From: an uncultured Peptococcaceae bacterium
GTDB taxonomy: Bacteria; Bacillota; Limnochordia; Darwinibacteriales; Darwinibacteriaceae
DNA length: 59,459 bases
Assembly: GCA_937988745.1 (NCBI GenBank)
Contig: CALKAR010000265.1
Span: 1 to 59,459 of the forward strand
Direction: 5' to 3'
In this document: positions 9,647-19,311 of the stretch, piece after piece
How the letters are laid out: each line of letters starts with the position of its first letter
Numbering within the stretch: the stretch's first letter is position 1
Notes under the pieces: model-generated
The model's input: only the letters and a program-made list of their open reading frames with translations
Told to the model about the DNA's origin: nothing
The model's database searches: none
Made by a program: the position numbers and the translations under genes

Positions 9647-9660
9647 TCTAAACGTTTAAG
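9647..9660. promoter_or_regulatory. Second cre / LacI-type operator-like palindrome
   Basis: TAAACGTTTA (9649-9658) is a perfect palindrome centred about 27 nt before the TTG start of the fused binding protein. In the same 14-bp register as the site at 2393-2406 it keeps the core WAANCGNTNW but loses three outer bases of the cre pattern. A TATTCT element (9644-9649) directly abuts it and could be a -10 hexamer, though no good -35 is visible. The spacing to the start codon is close to that of the first site, which suggests one regulator acts on both. Confidence 0.5.
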
Positions 9661-9680
9661 CGATATGGGGGTGCCTGGTA

Positions 9681-12587
9681 TTGCGCCGACGGATGCTCTT
9701 ATGGTTAGTGATAGTTGTCGCAGTCTTTGGATTCGAGATACAAGGCAGCACGCAGGACATATTTGTTGCTAAGCGCGCTCTGGATTTTCATCATTATCTG
9801 AACAGGTACGCCCATCTCGAAACTAGCGATTACAGGATGGTCATACCAGCTGGTACCTGTTCGTATGCAAGTGCAGGAGTAAGCCATTGGGAAGATCCTA
9901 CAGGAACATACAATAACGCTCTTTATACAGGGGAAGACGACACAGTTGAATGGCGGGTTTATGTAGAAGAGGACGGCCTGTATAACATAGCTGTGACCTA
10001 TTACCCTGTGCCTGGGCGCCGCTCCTCAATTCAGCGAGAGATTTATATTAATGGAGAACTGCCCTACGAAGAAGCAGGCTTCATCGAGTTCCATCGCGTG
10101 TGGGGAGATGGTGGACTTGTGCAGGTAGACAATCAGGGGAATGAAATTCGTCCCAGCCAAGTGGAAATTCCAGAATGGCGTACAGTTCTCGTGGCAGACT
10201 CGATGGGGACATACAGCATTCCCCTCAGTTTTTATCTGAAGCGAGGCTGGAACACTATTGCGCTCGTATCGCGCCGCGAACCAGTGGTTATCGGTCAGCT
10301 CGAGATATTAAGTCTCACAGAACACCCTTCTTATGCAGAGGTGGAGGCTGATTACAAGGCGCTAGGCTTCAGTCCAACTTCCGATATCCTTATCAAGATT
10401 CAAGGTGAAGATGCGGTGCGCCGTTCTAGTCCGAGTTTGTTCCCGCTAAACGATCGCTCGGATCCTTTGGTAGAACCATATCATCACACTTTGATTCGCC
10501 TAAATACCATTGGCGGAGAGCGCTGGAGCCGTCCTGGTGACTGGATTGAGTGGGAATTTGAAGTTCCAGAGTCAGGACTTTACCAGATTGCCATTAAAGC
10601 AAAGCAGCATGTTAAGCGCGGCTCCTACAGCTCCCGGCGGCTCTTGATCGATGGGCGTGTTCCCTTTAAAGAAGGGGAAGCGGTGCAGTTCCCTTATTCA
10701 AGCCGGTATGAAATGGTGCTTTTTGGGGACGAAGAGACAGGTACGCCTTACTTAGTGTATTTGGAAAAAGGCAAACATACTCTGCGTTTGGAGAACGTGT
10801 TAGGTGAGCTCGCTGAAATCGTGCGGGCTACACAGGAAAGCCTCTATGAATTGAATACGATCTACCGCAGGATTGTCATGATTACTTCTGCTAATCCTGA
10901 CCCGATGCGGGATTATCGCTTAGAAGAAAGGATCCCCGGCCTCATCAGTGCTCTAGAGCGTCAGAGCCGTATTATCGGCGAGATTGCAGAAGATCTCAAA
11001 GCAATTATTGGTGAATCTGGAGCGCAGGTAGCTGTTTTGGAACAGCTGTCCCGCAGTCTGTGGCTGATGGCGGATCGGCCTTTTACGATTCCGCGCCGCC
11101 TGGCTGCCTTCCGGGACAACGCAGGAGCTCTGGGAACCTGGATTTTGGAGACGCGTGAACAGCCTCTGCAGATTGATTACATTGTGATTGCCAGTCCCAA
11201 CGTTGAACTGCCTAAGACCAAGCCGCATGTGGGGCAGGTTATGCTGCATGAACTGCGGGCATTCTTATCGTCGTTTGTTTATGACTATACCCTTGTTGGA
11301 AATGTATATTCAGCGGAGGATTTTCAGGTTGAGCCTCTCCGTGTTTGGATCGGCAGCGGACGTGACCAAGCACAGATTCTTAAACTGATGATTGAAGACA
11401 CGTTTACGCCTGAAACCGGAATTCCAGTTAATTTAGAGCTGATCAACATTGGAATTCTGCTGCCTGCGACACTAGCTGGGCGCGGGCCTGATGTTGCTTT
11501 GGGCGTGCAGGACACGCAGCCGATGGACTTCGCACTACGTGGAGCAGCAGTCGATTTGACACAGTTTCCTGACTTCCCAGAAGTGGCGGAACGCTTTCAC
11601 CCAAGTGCTCTGGTCCCTTATTCATTCGGAGGCTCTGTTTACGGACTGCCGGAAACCCAGACGTTCTCGATGCTGTTTTATCGGAAAGACATTTTGGAGG
11701 AACTTGGACTCGAGGTGCCGCAGACCTGGGATGATGTGATTAAGATCATTCCTGATCTGAATAAAGACCATATGGACTTCGGCCTCCCTTACTCAGGTAT
11801 TGCACAGGCATCCAGCGGTGCCATTGGTGAAGGAAGTGCTACAGTTTCGGTGCTTGCACATGGTGGTGTTTCCACATTTCTAACGCTGCTTTTCCAGCGG
11901 GGCGAAGATCTTTACCTTGGTGATGGCATTGCTACTAACCTAGAGAGCGAAGCAGCTGTGCAGGCCTTTACTCAGTGGACTGAGCTGTACGAGCTGTATG
12001 ACCTGCCACTGTGGTACGATGCAGCCAACAGATTCCGGATGGGAGAAATGCCCATCTTAGTGCAGGACTTCGGTTTCTATAATTTCCTGCAGGTATTTGC
12101 ACCAGAATTAAGGGGCGAGTGGGATTTCACCTTAATTCCCGGGACCGAACGGGACGGGATCATTGACCGTTCTGTACCCGTATCGGGGCCAGCATGTATG
12201 ATTTTGTCAGCAGCCCGGAATAAGGAGCATGCTTGGGAGTTCGTGAAATGGTGGACATCGACTGAAACACAAGTCCGCTTTGGTCAAGAACTCGAATCTA
12301 TCCTGGGACCCGCGGCGCGCTACGCTTCAGCCAACTTAGAAGCTGTAAGTCAGCTTCCGTGGACTGTGGAAGAGTACCAGCTGCTTGAAGAACAGCGGTC
12401 TTGGGCCAAGGGTGTACCGAATGTGCCTGGAGCGTACATGGTGGGGCGGCATCTTGATAATGCTTTCCGGCGTGTTATCTACTACAATGAGCCGGCTCGA
12501 GATACGCTTCTTGACTACAACCGTGTGATTAATGAGGAGATTACGGTCAAGCGGGAGGAGTTTGACTTAGAGGTTCTGGCTCCGTAG
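9681..12587 (+). CDS. Sugar-binding protein fused to carbohydrate-binding-like domains
   Basis: This 968-residue exported protein begins with a Sec signal (about residues 1-25, no lipobox Cys). Two beta-rich carbohydrate-binding/malectin-like segments follow (about 30-215 and 235-393), each with a 'GLYNIAV' or 'GLYQIAI' strand typical of CBM6/35-like folds. A helical stretch comes next (about 393-500). The family 1 solute-binding domain runs from about residue 553 to the end (RGPDVALG, PQTWDDVIKIIPDLN, HAWEFVKWW). Ordinary family 1 binding proteins have about 420-450 residues, so more than half of this one is extra. The start is TTG 9681 with GGGGGTG upstream. Two permeases follow at once. 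It probably captures a polysaccharide or long oligosaccharide; the ligand is unknown. Confidence 0.85.
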   Translation: MRRRMLLWLVIVVAVFGFEIQGSTQDIFVAKRALDFHHYLNRYAHLETSDYRMVIPAGTCSYASAGVSHWEDPTGTYNNALYTGEDDTVEWRVYVEEDGLYNIAVTYYPVPGRRSSIQREIYINGELPYEEAGFIEFHRVWGDGGLVQVDNQGNEIRPSQVEIPEWRTVLVADSMGTYSIPLSFYLKRGWNTIALVSRREPVVIGQLEILSLTEHPSYAEVEADYKALGFSPTSDILIKIQGEDAVRRSSPSLFPLNDRSDPLVEPYHHTLIRLNTIGGERWSRPGDWIEWEFEVPESGLYQIAIKAKQHVKRGSYSSRRLLIDGRVPFKEGEAVQFPYSSRYEMVLFGDEETGTPYLVYLEKGKHTLRLENVLGELAEIVRATQESLYELNTIYRRIVMITSANPDPMRDYRLEERIPGLISALERQSRIIGEIAEDLKAIIGESGAQVAVLEQLSRSLWLMADRPFTIPRRLAAFRDNAGALGTWILETREQPLQIDYIVIASPNVELPKTKPHVGQVMLHELRAFLSSFVYDYTLVGNVYSAEDFQVEPLRVWIGSGRDQAQILKLMIEDTFTPETGIPVNLELINIGILLPATLAGRGPDVALGVQDTQPMDFALRGAAVDLTQFPDFPEVAERFHPSALVPYSFGGSVYGLPETQTFSMLFYRKDILEELGLEVPQTWDDVIKIIPDLNKDHMDFGLPYSGIAQASSGAIGEGSATVSVLAHGGVSTFLTLLFQRGEDLYLGDGIATNLESEAAVQAFTQWTELYELYDLPLWYDAANRFRMGEMPILVQDFGFYNFLQVFAPELRGEWDFTLIPGTERDGIIDRSVPVSGPACMILSAARNKEHAWEFVKWWTSTETQVRFGQELESILGPAARYASANLEAVSQLPWTVEEYQLLEEQRSWAKGVPNVPGAYMVGRHLDNAFRRVIYYNEPARDTLLDYNRVINEEITVKREEFDLEVLAP

Positions 12588-12604
12588 TTGGAGGAGGGAA
12601 AGTG

Positions 12605-13549
12605 ATGAGTATGCTTGCTAAGGCACCGCGGCCCCAGCCTCGGTTTCGACTCAGACTGGCGACCAAGTGGGAGGAGATCAAAGATAACAAGATATCGTAC
12701 GTGTTCTTAGCGCCATACGGGATCTTCTTCATCTTGTTTACGGTATTTCCCGTATTGATCGCTATTGGACTCAGCTTTACCCACTACAACATGCTGCAGA
12801 GTCCAAAATGGGTTGGCTGGCAGAATTACCTTCGTCTATTTCTAGCCGACGATGTATTTCTGATAGCGGTAAAAAACACATTTATCTTCGCAGTAATTAC
12901 CGGCCCTTTGAGCTATTTGCTCTGTCTGTTTTTTGCCTGGATGATTAATGAGCTGCATCCAAAAGTCAGGGCAGTGCTTACCTTGTTGTTTTATGCTCCT
13001 TCGATCTCAGGGAATCTGTACTTAATGTGGACGATTCTTTTCAGCCCTGACTCTTACGGATATGTCAATGGTTTTCTACTCTACTGGGGTATCATTGATT
13101 CTCCAATTCAGTTCTTGACTGATCCGCGCTGGATGATGCCTTTAGTCATTGTTGTTGTCTTGTGGATGAGTTTGGGAACCAGTTTCCTAGTCTTTATAGC
13201 TGGACTCCAGGGCATTGATCAGACTATGTACGAAGCGGGAGCGGTTGACGGGGTTAAGAACCGAATACAAGAACTCTACTATATTACCCTGCCCTCCATG
13301 CGGCCCCAGCTCATGTTCGGGGCGATCATGTCCATTACTCAGTCCTTTGCAGCCGCTGGGCAGATCATTCCTTTGGTGGGCTTTCCCAGCACTGATTACG
13401 CAGCCCATACAGTGGTAGCTCATCTCTTGGACTATGGAAATATCCGTTTTGAGATGGGTTATGCCTCGGCAATTGCAGTAGTGCTCTTCATAACGATGGT
13501 TGCTGCTCAGCGCATTGTTCAGAGGGTTCTGTCCAAATTGGGGGATTAG
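12605..13549 (+). CDS. Carbohydrate ABC transporter permease (MalF-type)
   Basis: This 314-residue inner-membrane subunit has six predicted transmembrane segments and the EAA loop (MYEAGAVDGVKNRIQELYYITLP) that docks the ATPase. The first segment (YVFLAPYGIFFILFTVFPV) is typical of CUT1 permeases. ATG 12605 is preferred for its 6-nt spacing from GGAGGAGGG; GTG 12602 and ATG 12611 are also possible. It lies 17 nt after the fused binding protein and 10 nt before its permease partner. No ATPase gene is found in the cluster, so a shared MsmX-type ATPase encoded elsewhere is expected. Confidence 0.92.
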   Translation: MSMLAKAPRPQPRFRLRLATKWEEIKDNKISYVFLAPYGIFFILFTVFPVLIAIGLSFTHYNMLQSPKWVGWQNYLRLFLADDVFLIAVKNTFIFAVITGPLSYLLCLFFAWMINELHPKVRAVLTLLFYAPSISGNLYLMWTILFSPDSYGYVNGFLLYWGIIDSPIQFLTDPRWMMPLVIVVVLWMSLGTSFLVFIAGLQGIDQTMYEAGAVDGVKNRIQELYYITLPSMRPQLMFGAIMSITQSFAAAGQIIPLVGFPSTDYAAHTVVAHLLDYGNIRFEMGYASAIAVVLFITMVAAQRIVQRVLSKLGD

Positions 13550-13559
13550 GGGTGACATT

Positions 13560-14414
13560 ATGCAGATTCGTCAAAAACGTCTGACCCGTTCCGCTGGTGG
13601 TGACTTCATTATTTTCGTCGTCTTGTTTCTGGGGGGGGCTTTTAGCGCACTGCCCTTGGTGTTTGCCATCAGCAATGCGTTTAAACCATTGAACGAGTTA
13701 TTCCTATTTCCGCCGCAGTTCTTTGTGCGTAATCCTACCTTTGATAACTTCCGGGACCTGTTTGTGCTGATGGGTGAATCTTGGGTGCCCATATCCCGCT
13801 ACTTGTTCAACACAGTGTTTATTACAGTAGCTGGGACGGGCGGACACGTCCTCATGGCGTCTATGGCTGCTTATGTGCTGGCCAAACATAGGTTTCCGGG
13901 TAGAGACCTCTTTTTTGCCATGGTCGTCCTTTCACTGATGTTTGCTTACCAGGTAACAGCCATCCCCAACTACTTAACCATGTCTGCCCTAGGTTGGCTG
14001 GATACCTATGCGGCGATTATCGTACCAGCATGGTCATCATCATTAGGCCTTTTCTTGATGAAGCAGTTTATGGAACAGATCAATGATTCGCTCCTCGAGG
14101 CAGCCCGCATTGATGGTGCGAGTGAGTTCCACATTTTTTGGCGGATTGTGATGCCCAATGTAAAGCCTGCCTGGCTCACATTAATCATTCTGTCTTTTCA
14201 ATCACTGTGGAATGAGACCGGCGGCCGCTTTATCTATTCGGAAGAGTTAAAGACCCTGCCTTACGCTCTAAATCAGATCATTCAAGGGGGCGTTGCCCGG
14301 GCAGGTGTCGGAGCGGCTGTAGGAGTGATCATGATGATTGTACCCATTGTTGTATTCGTCTTTAACCAGTCGAAGGTTGTCCAAACAATGGGCGCTGCAG
14401 GAATCAACAAGTAG
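13560..14414 (+). CDS. Carbohydrate ABC transporter permease (MalG-type)
   Basis: This 284-residue partner of the preceding permease has six membrane segments and an EAA motif (LLEAARIDGASEFHIFWRIVMP). ATG 13560 has GGGGTGA in front of it, and the stop of the MalF-type gene lies 10 nt upstream, so the two are translated together. An upstream in-frame start inside the previous gene is rejected because it has no ribosome binding site. It should form a heterodimeric channel with the 12605 gene. Confidence 0.92.
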   Translation: MQIRQKRLTRSAGGDFIIFVVLFLGGAFSALPLVFAISNAFKPLNELFLFPPQFFVRNPTFDNFRDLFVLMGESWVPISRYLFNTVFITVAGTGGHVLMASMAAYVLAKHRFPGRDLFFAMVVLSLMFAYQVTAIPNYLTMSALGWLDTYAAIIVPAWSSSLGLFLMKQFMEQINDSLLEAARIDGASEFHIFWRIVMPNVKPAWLTLIILSFQSLWNETGGRFIYSEELKTLPYALNQIIQGGVARAGVGAAVGVIMMIVPIVVFVFNQSKVVQTMGAAGINK

Positions 14415-14430
14415 GAAGGGAGGGAGCTTG

Positions 14431-16587
14431 ATGCGTACAGCCGCCAAAATAATGGTTCTCCTTGTGCTGCTCTGCAGTACTGAGGCTCTAGCTCTACCGT
14501 ATCAGAGTTATTCCTTTGACTATTGGTCCGAAACTGTGTCCGCTGCTCAGGCTTATGTTCCGCGCAGAGTAATGGGCAGCCGGGAATTGGGTGCGACTCT
14601 GAGCAACCCTCAAGATATCTTTGTAACCGATGAGTATATCTTTCTGCTTGATACTGGGAATAATCGGATTCTTGTCTTTGATCATGAATGGAAACTCTCC
14701 CATGAAATATCTGAATTTGAGAACAGTGGGGAAATGGACAAATTCAACAACCCCAGGGGATTGTATGTATCCCCGGAAGGTATTTTGTATGTCGCAGATC
14801 AAAATAACGCCCGCATTGTGCAGATGACTCAAGAAGGTCAATTTATTCAAGCCTTCGGAGAACCCAAAAGTGATGTGGAAGGTGTTATTCCGGAAGGTTT
14901 TCGGTACAGGCCTCGCAAGATTGTAGTAGACGTGGCCGGGCGGATGTATGTTATCTCAGAAGGAACCTTTGATGGTATTTTGGAGTTTGACGATGCGGGT
15001 CAATTTAGAGGCTTTATTGGGGCGCCGCGGATTAGACCTAATATCGTGGATTATATCTGGTCCCGCATTGTTACTGATGAACAGCGTAGCCGGCGAGCGC
15101 TCTTCCTGCCTACGGAATACAGCAACCTCCATATCGATGAAAGTGGATTCATCTACGCCACCGTCTCAGGCTTGACGACCAACGAAACAGACGCTATCAG
15201 ACGTCTCAATCCCAGCGGTAAGGATGTCCTTAGGCGGCAGGGATTTTTCCCTCCAGTTGGTGATGTACAGTATCCTTACGCTGGGCTTGGAGCCTCGATT
15301 GAAGGTCGTTCGGTTTTTGTGGACGTTGTCAGCCGTGAGCATGGTATCTACAGCGCGCTGGATATTCGTCGTGGCAGAGTCTTTACTTATGACAGCAACG
15401 GTTCACTTCTATATGTTTTTGGCGGTCCTGGTGACCAGATTGGGTTAGTTCAAGGACCTGCTGCCATTGAAGCTTTAGGCGATAACCTTTTGGTATTGGA
15501 TAGTCAGTTGGCACGCATCACGGTTTATGAGCCTACTCCTTACGCTCAGTACATCCATGCAGCCATTGCCCATCATCAAGCTGGTGAGTATGAGCAAGCT
15601 GCGGATATGTGGCGGCGCACCTTAGCCTATAACGCCAACTTAGACCAGGCTTACAGCGGTATCGGCCGCTCGCTGCTTCGACAGGATCGCTTTGCTGAGG
15701 CCATGGAATACTTCCGACTCGGCAATAACCGCCGTGACTATTCTAAGGCGTTAGCACTGTACCGCAGAGAGGTTATCTTTGATAACTTCCCGACAATTAT
15801 GACTGGATTGGTAGCTGCTGCTCTGGGATTATTTCTTCTGATAAAAACTAAGCCGTATGCACCTTTGAAGGAACGCTTGAACAGTTATTATGGGTGGAAT
15901 CCTCACAGTCGCCACCAGACGGCCTTTGCTCAAGATGATGTCAGCGGTTGGCGTTTGAAGGCACGTCTAACCATCAGGGCTTTGTGGTATGCGGTATATG
16001 TCAGTCTGCATCCTTTCGATGGCTTCTGGGATCTCAAGTATGAAAAGCGGGGTAATATGGCAGCCTCCAACATACTCTTGGTACTGCTTGTATTTACCAA
16101 TGCCTTTGGACGTCAATTTACCGGTTTTGTTCTTAATCCGAATGACCTGACCAAACTGAACATTTTGATGGAAGTTGCCGTAGTGATGGTTCCCTTTGTG
16201 CTTTGGGTTGTGGTGAACTGGTCTTTGACCACACTTTTTGAGGGCAAAGGGACCTTCGGTCAGATCTGGATTGCCACAGCTTATTCTCTGACTCCACTCA
16301 TTTTAGTCAATATTCCCATGACTATCGTGAGCAACTTTATTACTCTTGAGGAAGCCGCTTTCTACTATGTCATAACTGCCATAGCGGGAGTATGGGCTTT
16401 GGCTCTGGTCTTCATCGGAAACATGGTTACTCATGAGTTCTTTGTAGCAAAGACTATTTGGAGTTCTTGTTTTACACTGGCCGGTATGCTCCTAGTAGCC
16501 TTTATTGGTTTGCTGTTTTTCAGCTTAATTGGGGAAATGACCAACTTCGCTGCTTCCGTCTATCGCGAAGTAACTTTCCGAATGTAG
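14431..16587 (+). CDS. NHL-repeat / TPR / Yip1-domain membrane protein
   Basis: This 718-residue protein has a Sec signal (1-22), then an extracytoplasmic NHL-type beta-propeller (about 50-365; repeats such as NPQDIFVTDEYIFLLDTGNN and NPRGLYVSPEGILYVADQNN). A TPR pair follows (about 368-446), then a single membrane segment (about 453-473) and a C-terminal Yip1-like domain with about five membrane segments (about 518-718). ATG 14431 follows GGAAGGGAGGG. It sits between the two permease pairs in one co-directional run, so it probably belongs to the uptake machinery, perhaps as a scaffold or sensor. No catalytic motif is visible. From memory, similar Yip1-tailed proteins occur beside DUF5696 genes in other Bacillota; their job is not established. 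Confidence 0.75.
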   Translation: MRTAAKIMVLLVLLCSTEALALPYQSYSFDYWSETVSAAQAYVPRRVMGSRELGATLSNPQDIFVTDEYIFLLDTGNNRILVFDHEWKLSHEISEFENSGEMDKFNNPRGLYVSPEGILYVADQNNARIVQMTQEGQFIQAFGEPKSDVEGVIPEGFRYRPRKIVVDVAGRMYVISEGTFDGILEFDDAGQFRGFIGAPRIRPNIVDYIWSRIVTDEQRSRRALFLPTEYSNLHIDESGFIYATVSGLTTNETDAIRRLNPSGKDVLRRQGFFPPVGDVQYPYAGLGASIEGRSVFVDVVSREHGIYSALDIRRGRVFTYDSNGSLLYVFGGPGDQIGLVQGPAAIEALGDNLLVLDSQLARITVYEPTPYAQYIHAAIAHHQAGEYEQAADMWRRTLAYNANLDQAYSGIGRSLLRQDRFAEAMEYFRLGNNRRDYSKALALYRREVIFDNFPTIMTGLVAAALGLFLLIKTKPYAPLKERLNSYYGWNPHSRHQTAFAQDDVSGWRLKARLTIRALWYAVYVSLHPFDGFWDLKYEKRGNMAASNILLVLLVFTNAFGRQFTGFVLNPNDLTKLNILMEVAVVMVPFVLWVVVNWSLTTLFEGKGTFGQIWIATAYSLTPLILVNIPMTIVSNFITLEEAAFYYVITAIAGVWALALVFIGNMVTHEFFVAKTIWSSCFTLAGMLLVAFIGLLFFSLIGEMTNFAASVYREVTFRM

Positions 16588-16600
16588 GAGGCGAGGAAAA

Positions 16601-19309
16601 ATGCAACGGCTGTCTCTCTTGGTGATTATATTCCTCATTGCTGCTGCCTCGCCGGTATGGGCGGTATCCCTAGACTACGAGCTTGTGGCAGAGAGTTCCC
16701 AACTTCAGCTTTATATAAATCCGGAGACTGCAGAAATCGCTGTTGTTGAAGTGGCTGATGGTACGGTCTGGTATTCTAACCCACCCAACCGCGATCGAGA
16801 AGAAACTGTGGCTCGCGGTGCTTCAAAGAACGCTTTAGGGGCACAGCTGCTTCTCACCTACTTCACACAGATAGGTGCTGAAGTCACTTTGGATAGTTAC
16901 AACGAGAGTGCCGTTTTTGATCAGATTGAAATTCATCCTATTGAAAACGGCATTAGAGTAGAGTACACAATCGGGCAGGAATGGACTGATGATGCGTTTG
17001 TTCCTAATCTTATGACTAAAGCCCGTTTTGAAGAAGAAATTCTGAGCCGAGCGTCGGAGAAGCAGCGGGAAACACTCTTAGATCTTTATACCATGATCTG
17101 GTTCGAAGAAGCTCCTGAAGATTATCAAAGAGTCTCAGTCACCCAGGTCAATAAAGAACGCCTGCTTGGCAGCCTGACACTGATGGCCGATGAAAAAGCA
17201 CTGGCACGACGCAATGCCAAGCGGGACCTCTACAATAACCTCTTCGATCATATTGTGGCAAGAACAGATGTCTCTCGGCGGAGTGATATCACACCAGAAA
17301 TCATGGAGATATTTACATCTCAGCCCCTTTATATGCTGGGAACGCGGGTTTCGCGGTGGGATCGAGAAGAAATCGCAGAGATTATGCGGGATATAGGCTT
17401 CACACCCTATGATCGGGCTGTTGATTTAGAATACTTCGGTTTTCCCGAATTGCTGCCGAACCATCGGGTGTTCCATGTCGCCATCGAGTACCAGCTTGAT
17501 GAGGGCGATCTAGTTGTGCGGATTCCTGTCCGGGATATTGAATATCCAGTAGATGCGATTAATCCGGAGGATCAGGAAGCACCCCCAGTTACACTGCCAG
17601 TTTATTCTGTGAGCTTGCTGCCCCATTTCGGTGCTGCTGGCAGAGACGATGACGGCTACCTGTTTGTGCCCGATGGCCCAGGAGCGCTTATTTATCTAAA
17701 CAATGGCAAGACGACTGCTCCTGTTGCCAACATTCTTGTTTATGGTCGCGATGGAGCGATTAATCGCGACGAACAACTACGCCTATTAGTTGAATCGGTC
17801 ATGCCTGTATTTGGGATGAAAAAAGGCGATCGGGGATTCTTCGCCGTCATTGAACAGGGCGATGCCATGGCCCGTATTAAAGCTGATGTGGCTGGACGTT
17901 CTATCTCGTACAACGTTGTCTATCCAGAATTCATTCTGATGCCCAAAGGGACAGCTACTCTGCAGACCACCGATCAGTTTACTCGAGAAGTAACGATTGC
18001 GGTACCCCAATCAAGGCCCATTATCGATGACGTGATTGTCCGCTATACGTTCCTCAGTGGGGAAGAGGCAAGTTATGTAGGTATGGCTCATCTGTATCAA
18101 AAGTATCTCAGAGCCCAGGGTTTGGGCGCTCGTGGATCAGTAAGACCAACTCGCTTCTATTTAGACCTTATTGGAGCTATTCAGGTCAAGCGGCCTGTAC
18201 TCGGGATTCCACAAACAATTATGCGTCCACTGACCACCTTCGAACAGGCACAAGAAATCCTAGAAAAGCTGCAGAAAGCTGGCCTAGAGGGTATTACCGT
18301 GCGCTACCGCGGCTGGTTAAAGGGTGGTCTGGATCACGAGTATCCCAGCAGGGTGAAGTGGGAGCGTTCTGTCGGTGGCAGAGAAGGATTTCTTCAGCTG
18401 CAGGAATATGCAGCCAGCAGCCAGATTGGGCTTTATCCAGATGTAGATTTTCTCACAGTTGCAAATAATAAGCTGTTTGATGGGTTCATAGCCCAGCGCG
18501 ATGGAGGACGGCTCCTAGATCGCACAATGGCGAAGTTATACGAATACGATCGAGCCACATTTCAAGCAGTCAAAGACCGCTATCGTCATATACTGTCACC
18601 CGGGCGCCTCAGTACGTTGCTGGATAGTTTTCTCGTTGACTATGCATCGCTTGGACACGACAGTATTTCTCTAGGTGATATGGGCAGTGAGCTTTACTCA
18701 GACTTCCGCTATAACCCCGATAAGTTGATTGATCGTGAACAAGCAAAGAACATCATTCGGGAGCAGTTTAAAAAGCTGAGTGATTACGACATTATGGTGG
18801 AAAAAGGTTTCGCTTATTCCCTGCCATATGCAGCGCATGTTATCAATTTGCCCAGTTATGGAAATGGATATCGTTTGATTGATGAATATGTGCCCTTTGC
18901 TCAGATCGTGCTGCGCGGCTATGTGAGTTACTCCGGAGAGCCCATCAATTTTGCGCATGATCATACGTTCAGCATATTAAGAACCATCGAGTTAGGTGCG
19001 GCACCATACTATGTCTGGAGCTGGGCTTCCTCGTCAGCAACCAAGCATACCGATTACGACTACATGTATGCCCTTCATTATAAGGACTGGTTTGAAGAGG
19101 CCGTTAGTTTGTATAAAGAACTTGAGCCTTTCTTTGAACTGACAGAAGGACAACGCATTGTCGATCATACCAGGCCCGAGCCTGATCTGGCAGTCACCAC
19201 TTATGAGAACAACGTCATGGTCCTGGTCAATTACAGCACAACTGAAAAAGAATTTGCGGGCGTTTCTGTCCCACCTCTGGGCTATGCCCTGGTTGAAAGG
19301 GGGAATTAA
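16601..19309 (+). CDS. Large secreted DUF5696-like protein, possible glycosidase fold
   Basis: This 902-residue protein has a signal peptide (1-22, cleavage near PVWAVS) and no membrane anchor. Its N-terminal 380 residues are beta-rich. From about residue 518 the order looks like a (beta/alpha) barrel: LEGITVRYRGW, a strand-like IGLYPDVDFLTV, then DSISLGDMGSELYSDF with Asp693 at a strand end. The C-terminus resembles the beta-sandwich that ends many glycosidases (LVNYSTTEKEF). I recognise it as resembling proteins annotated DUF5696, from memory. Hydrolase activity is my inference from the layout and neighbours; no family catalytic signature is confirmed. It lies 13 nt after the NHL-Yip1 gene and 2 nt before the third permease. 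Confidence 0.6.
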   Translation: MQRLSLLVIIFLIAAASPVWAVSLDYELVAESSQLQLYINPETAEIAVVEVADGTVWYSNPPNRDREETVARGASKNALGAQLLLTYFTQIGAEVTLDSYNESAVFDQIEIHPIENGIRVEYTIGQEWTDDAFVPNLMTKARFEEEILSRASEKQRETLLDLYTMIWFEEAPEDYQRVSVTQVNKERLLGSLTLMADEKALARRNAKRDLYNNLFDHIVARTDVSRRSDITPEIMEIFTSQPLYMLGTRVSRWDREEIAEIMRDIGFTPYDRAVDLEYFGFPELLPNHRVFHVAIEYQLDEGDLVVRIPVRDIEYPVDAINPEDQEAPPVTLPVYSVSLLPHFGAAGRDDDGYLFVPDGPGALIYLNNGKTTAPVANILVYGRDGAINRDEQLRLLVESVMPVFGMKKGDRGFFAVIEQGDAMARIKADVAGRSISYNVVYPEFILMPKGTATLQTTDQFTREVTIAVPQSRPIIDDVIVRYTFLSGEEASYVGMAHLYQKYLRAQGLGARGSVRPTRFYLDLIGAIQVKRPVLGIPQTIMRPLTTFEQAQEILEKLQKAGLEGITVRYRGWLKGGLDHEYPSRVKWERSVGGREGFLQLQEYAASSQIGLYPDVDFLTVANNKLFDGFIAQRDGGRLLDRTMAKLYEYDRATFQAVKDRYRHILSPGRLSTLLDSFLVDYASLGHDSISLGDMGSELYSDFRYNPDKLIDREQAKNIIREQFKKLSDYDIMVEKGFAYSLPYAAHVINLPSYGNGYRLIDEYVPFAQIVLRGYVSYSGEPINFAHDHTFSILRTIELGAAPYYVWSWASSSATKHTDYDYMYALHYKDWFEEAVSLYKELEPFFELTEGQRIVDHTRPEPDLAVTTYENNVMVLVNYSTTEKEFAGVSVPPLGYALVERGN

Positions 19310-19311
19310 AG

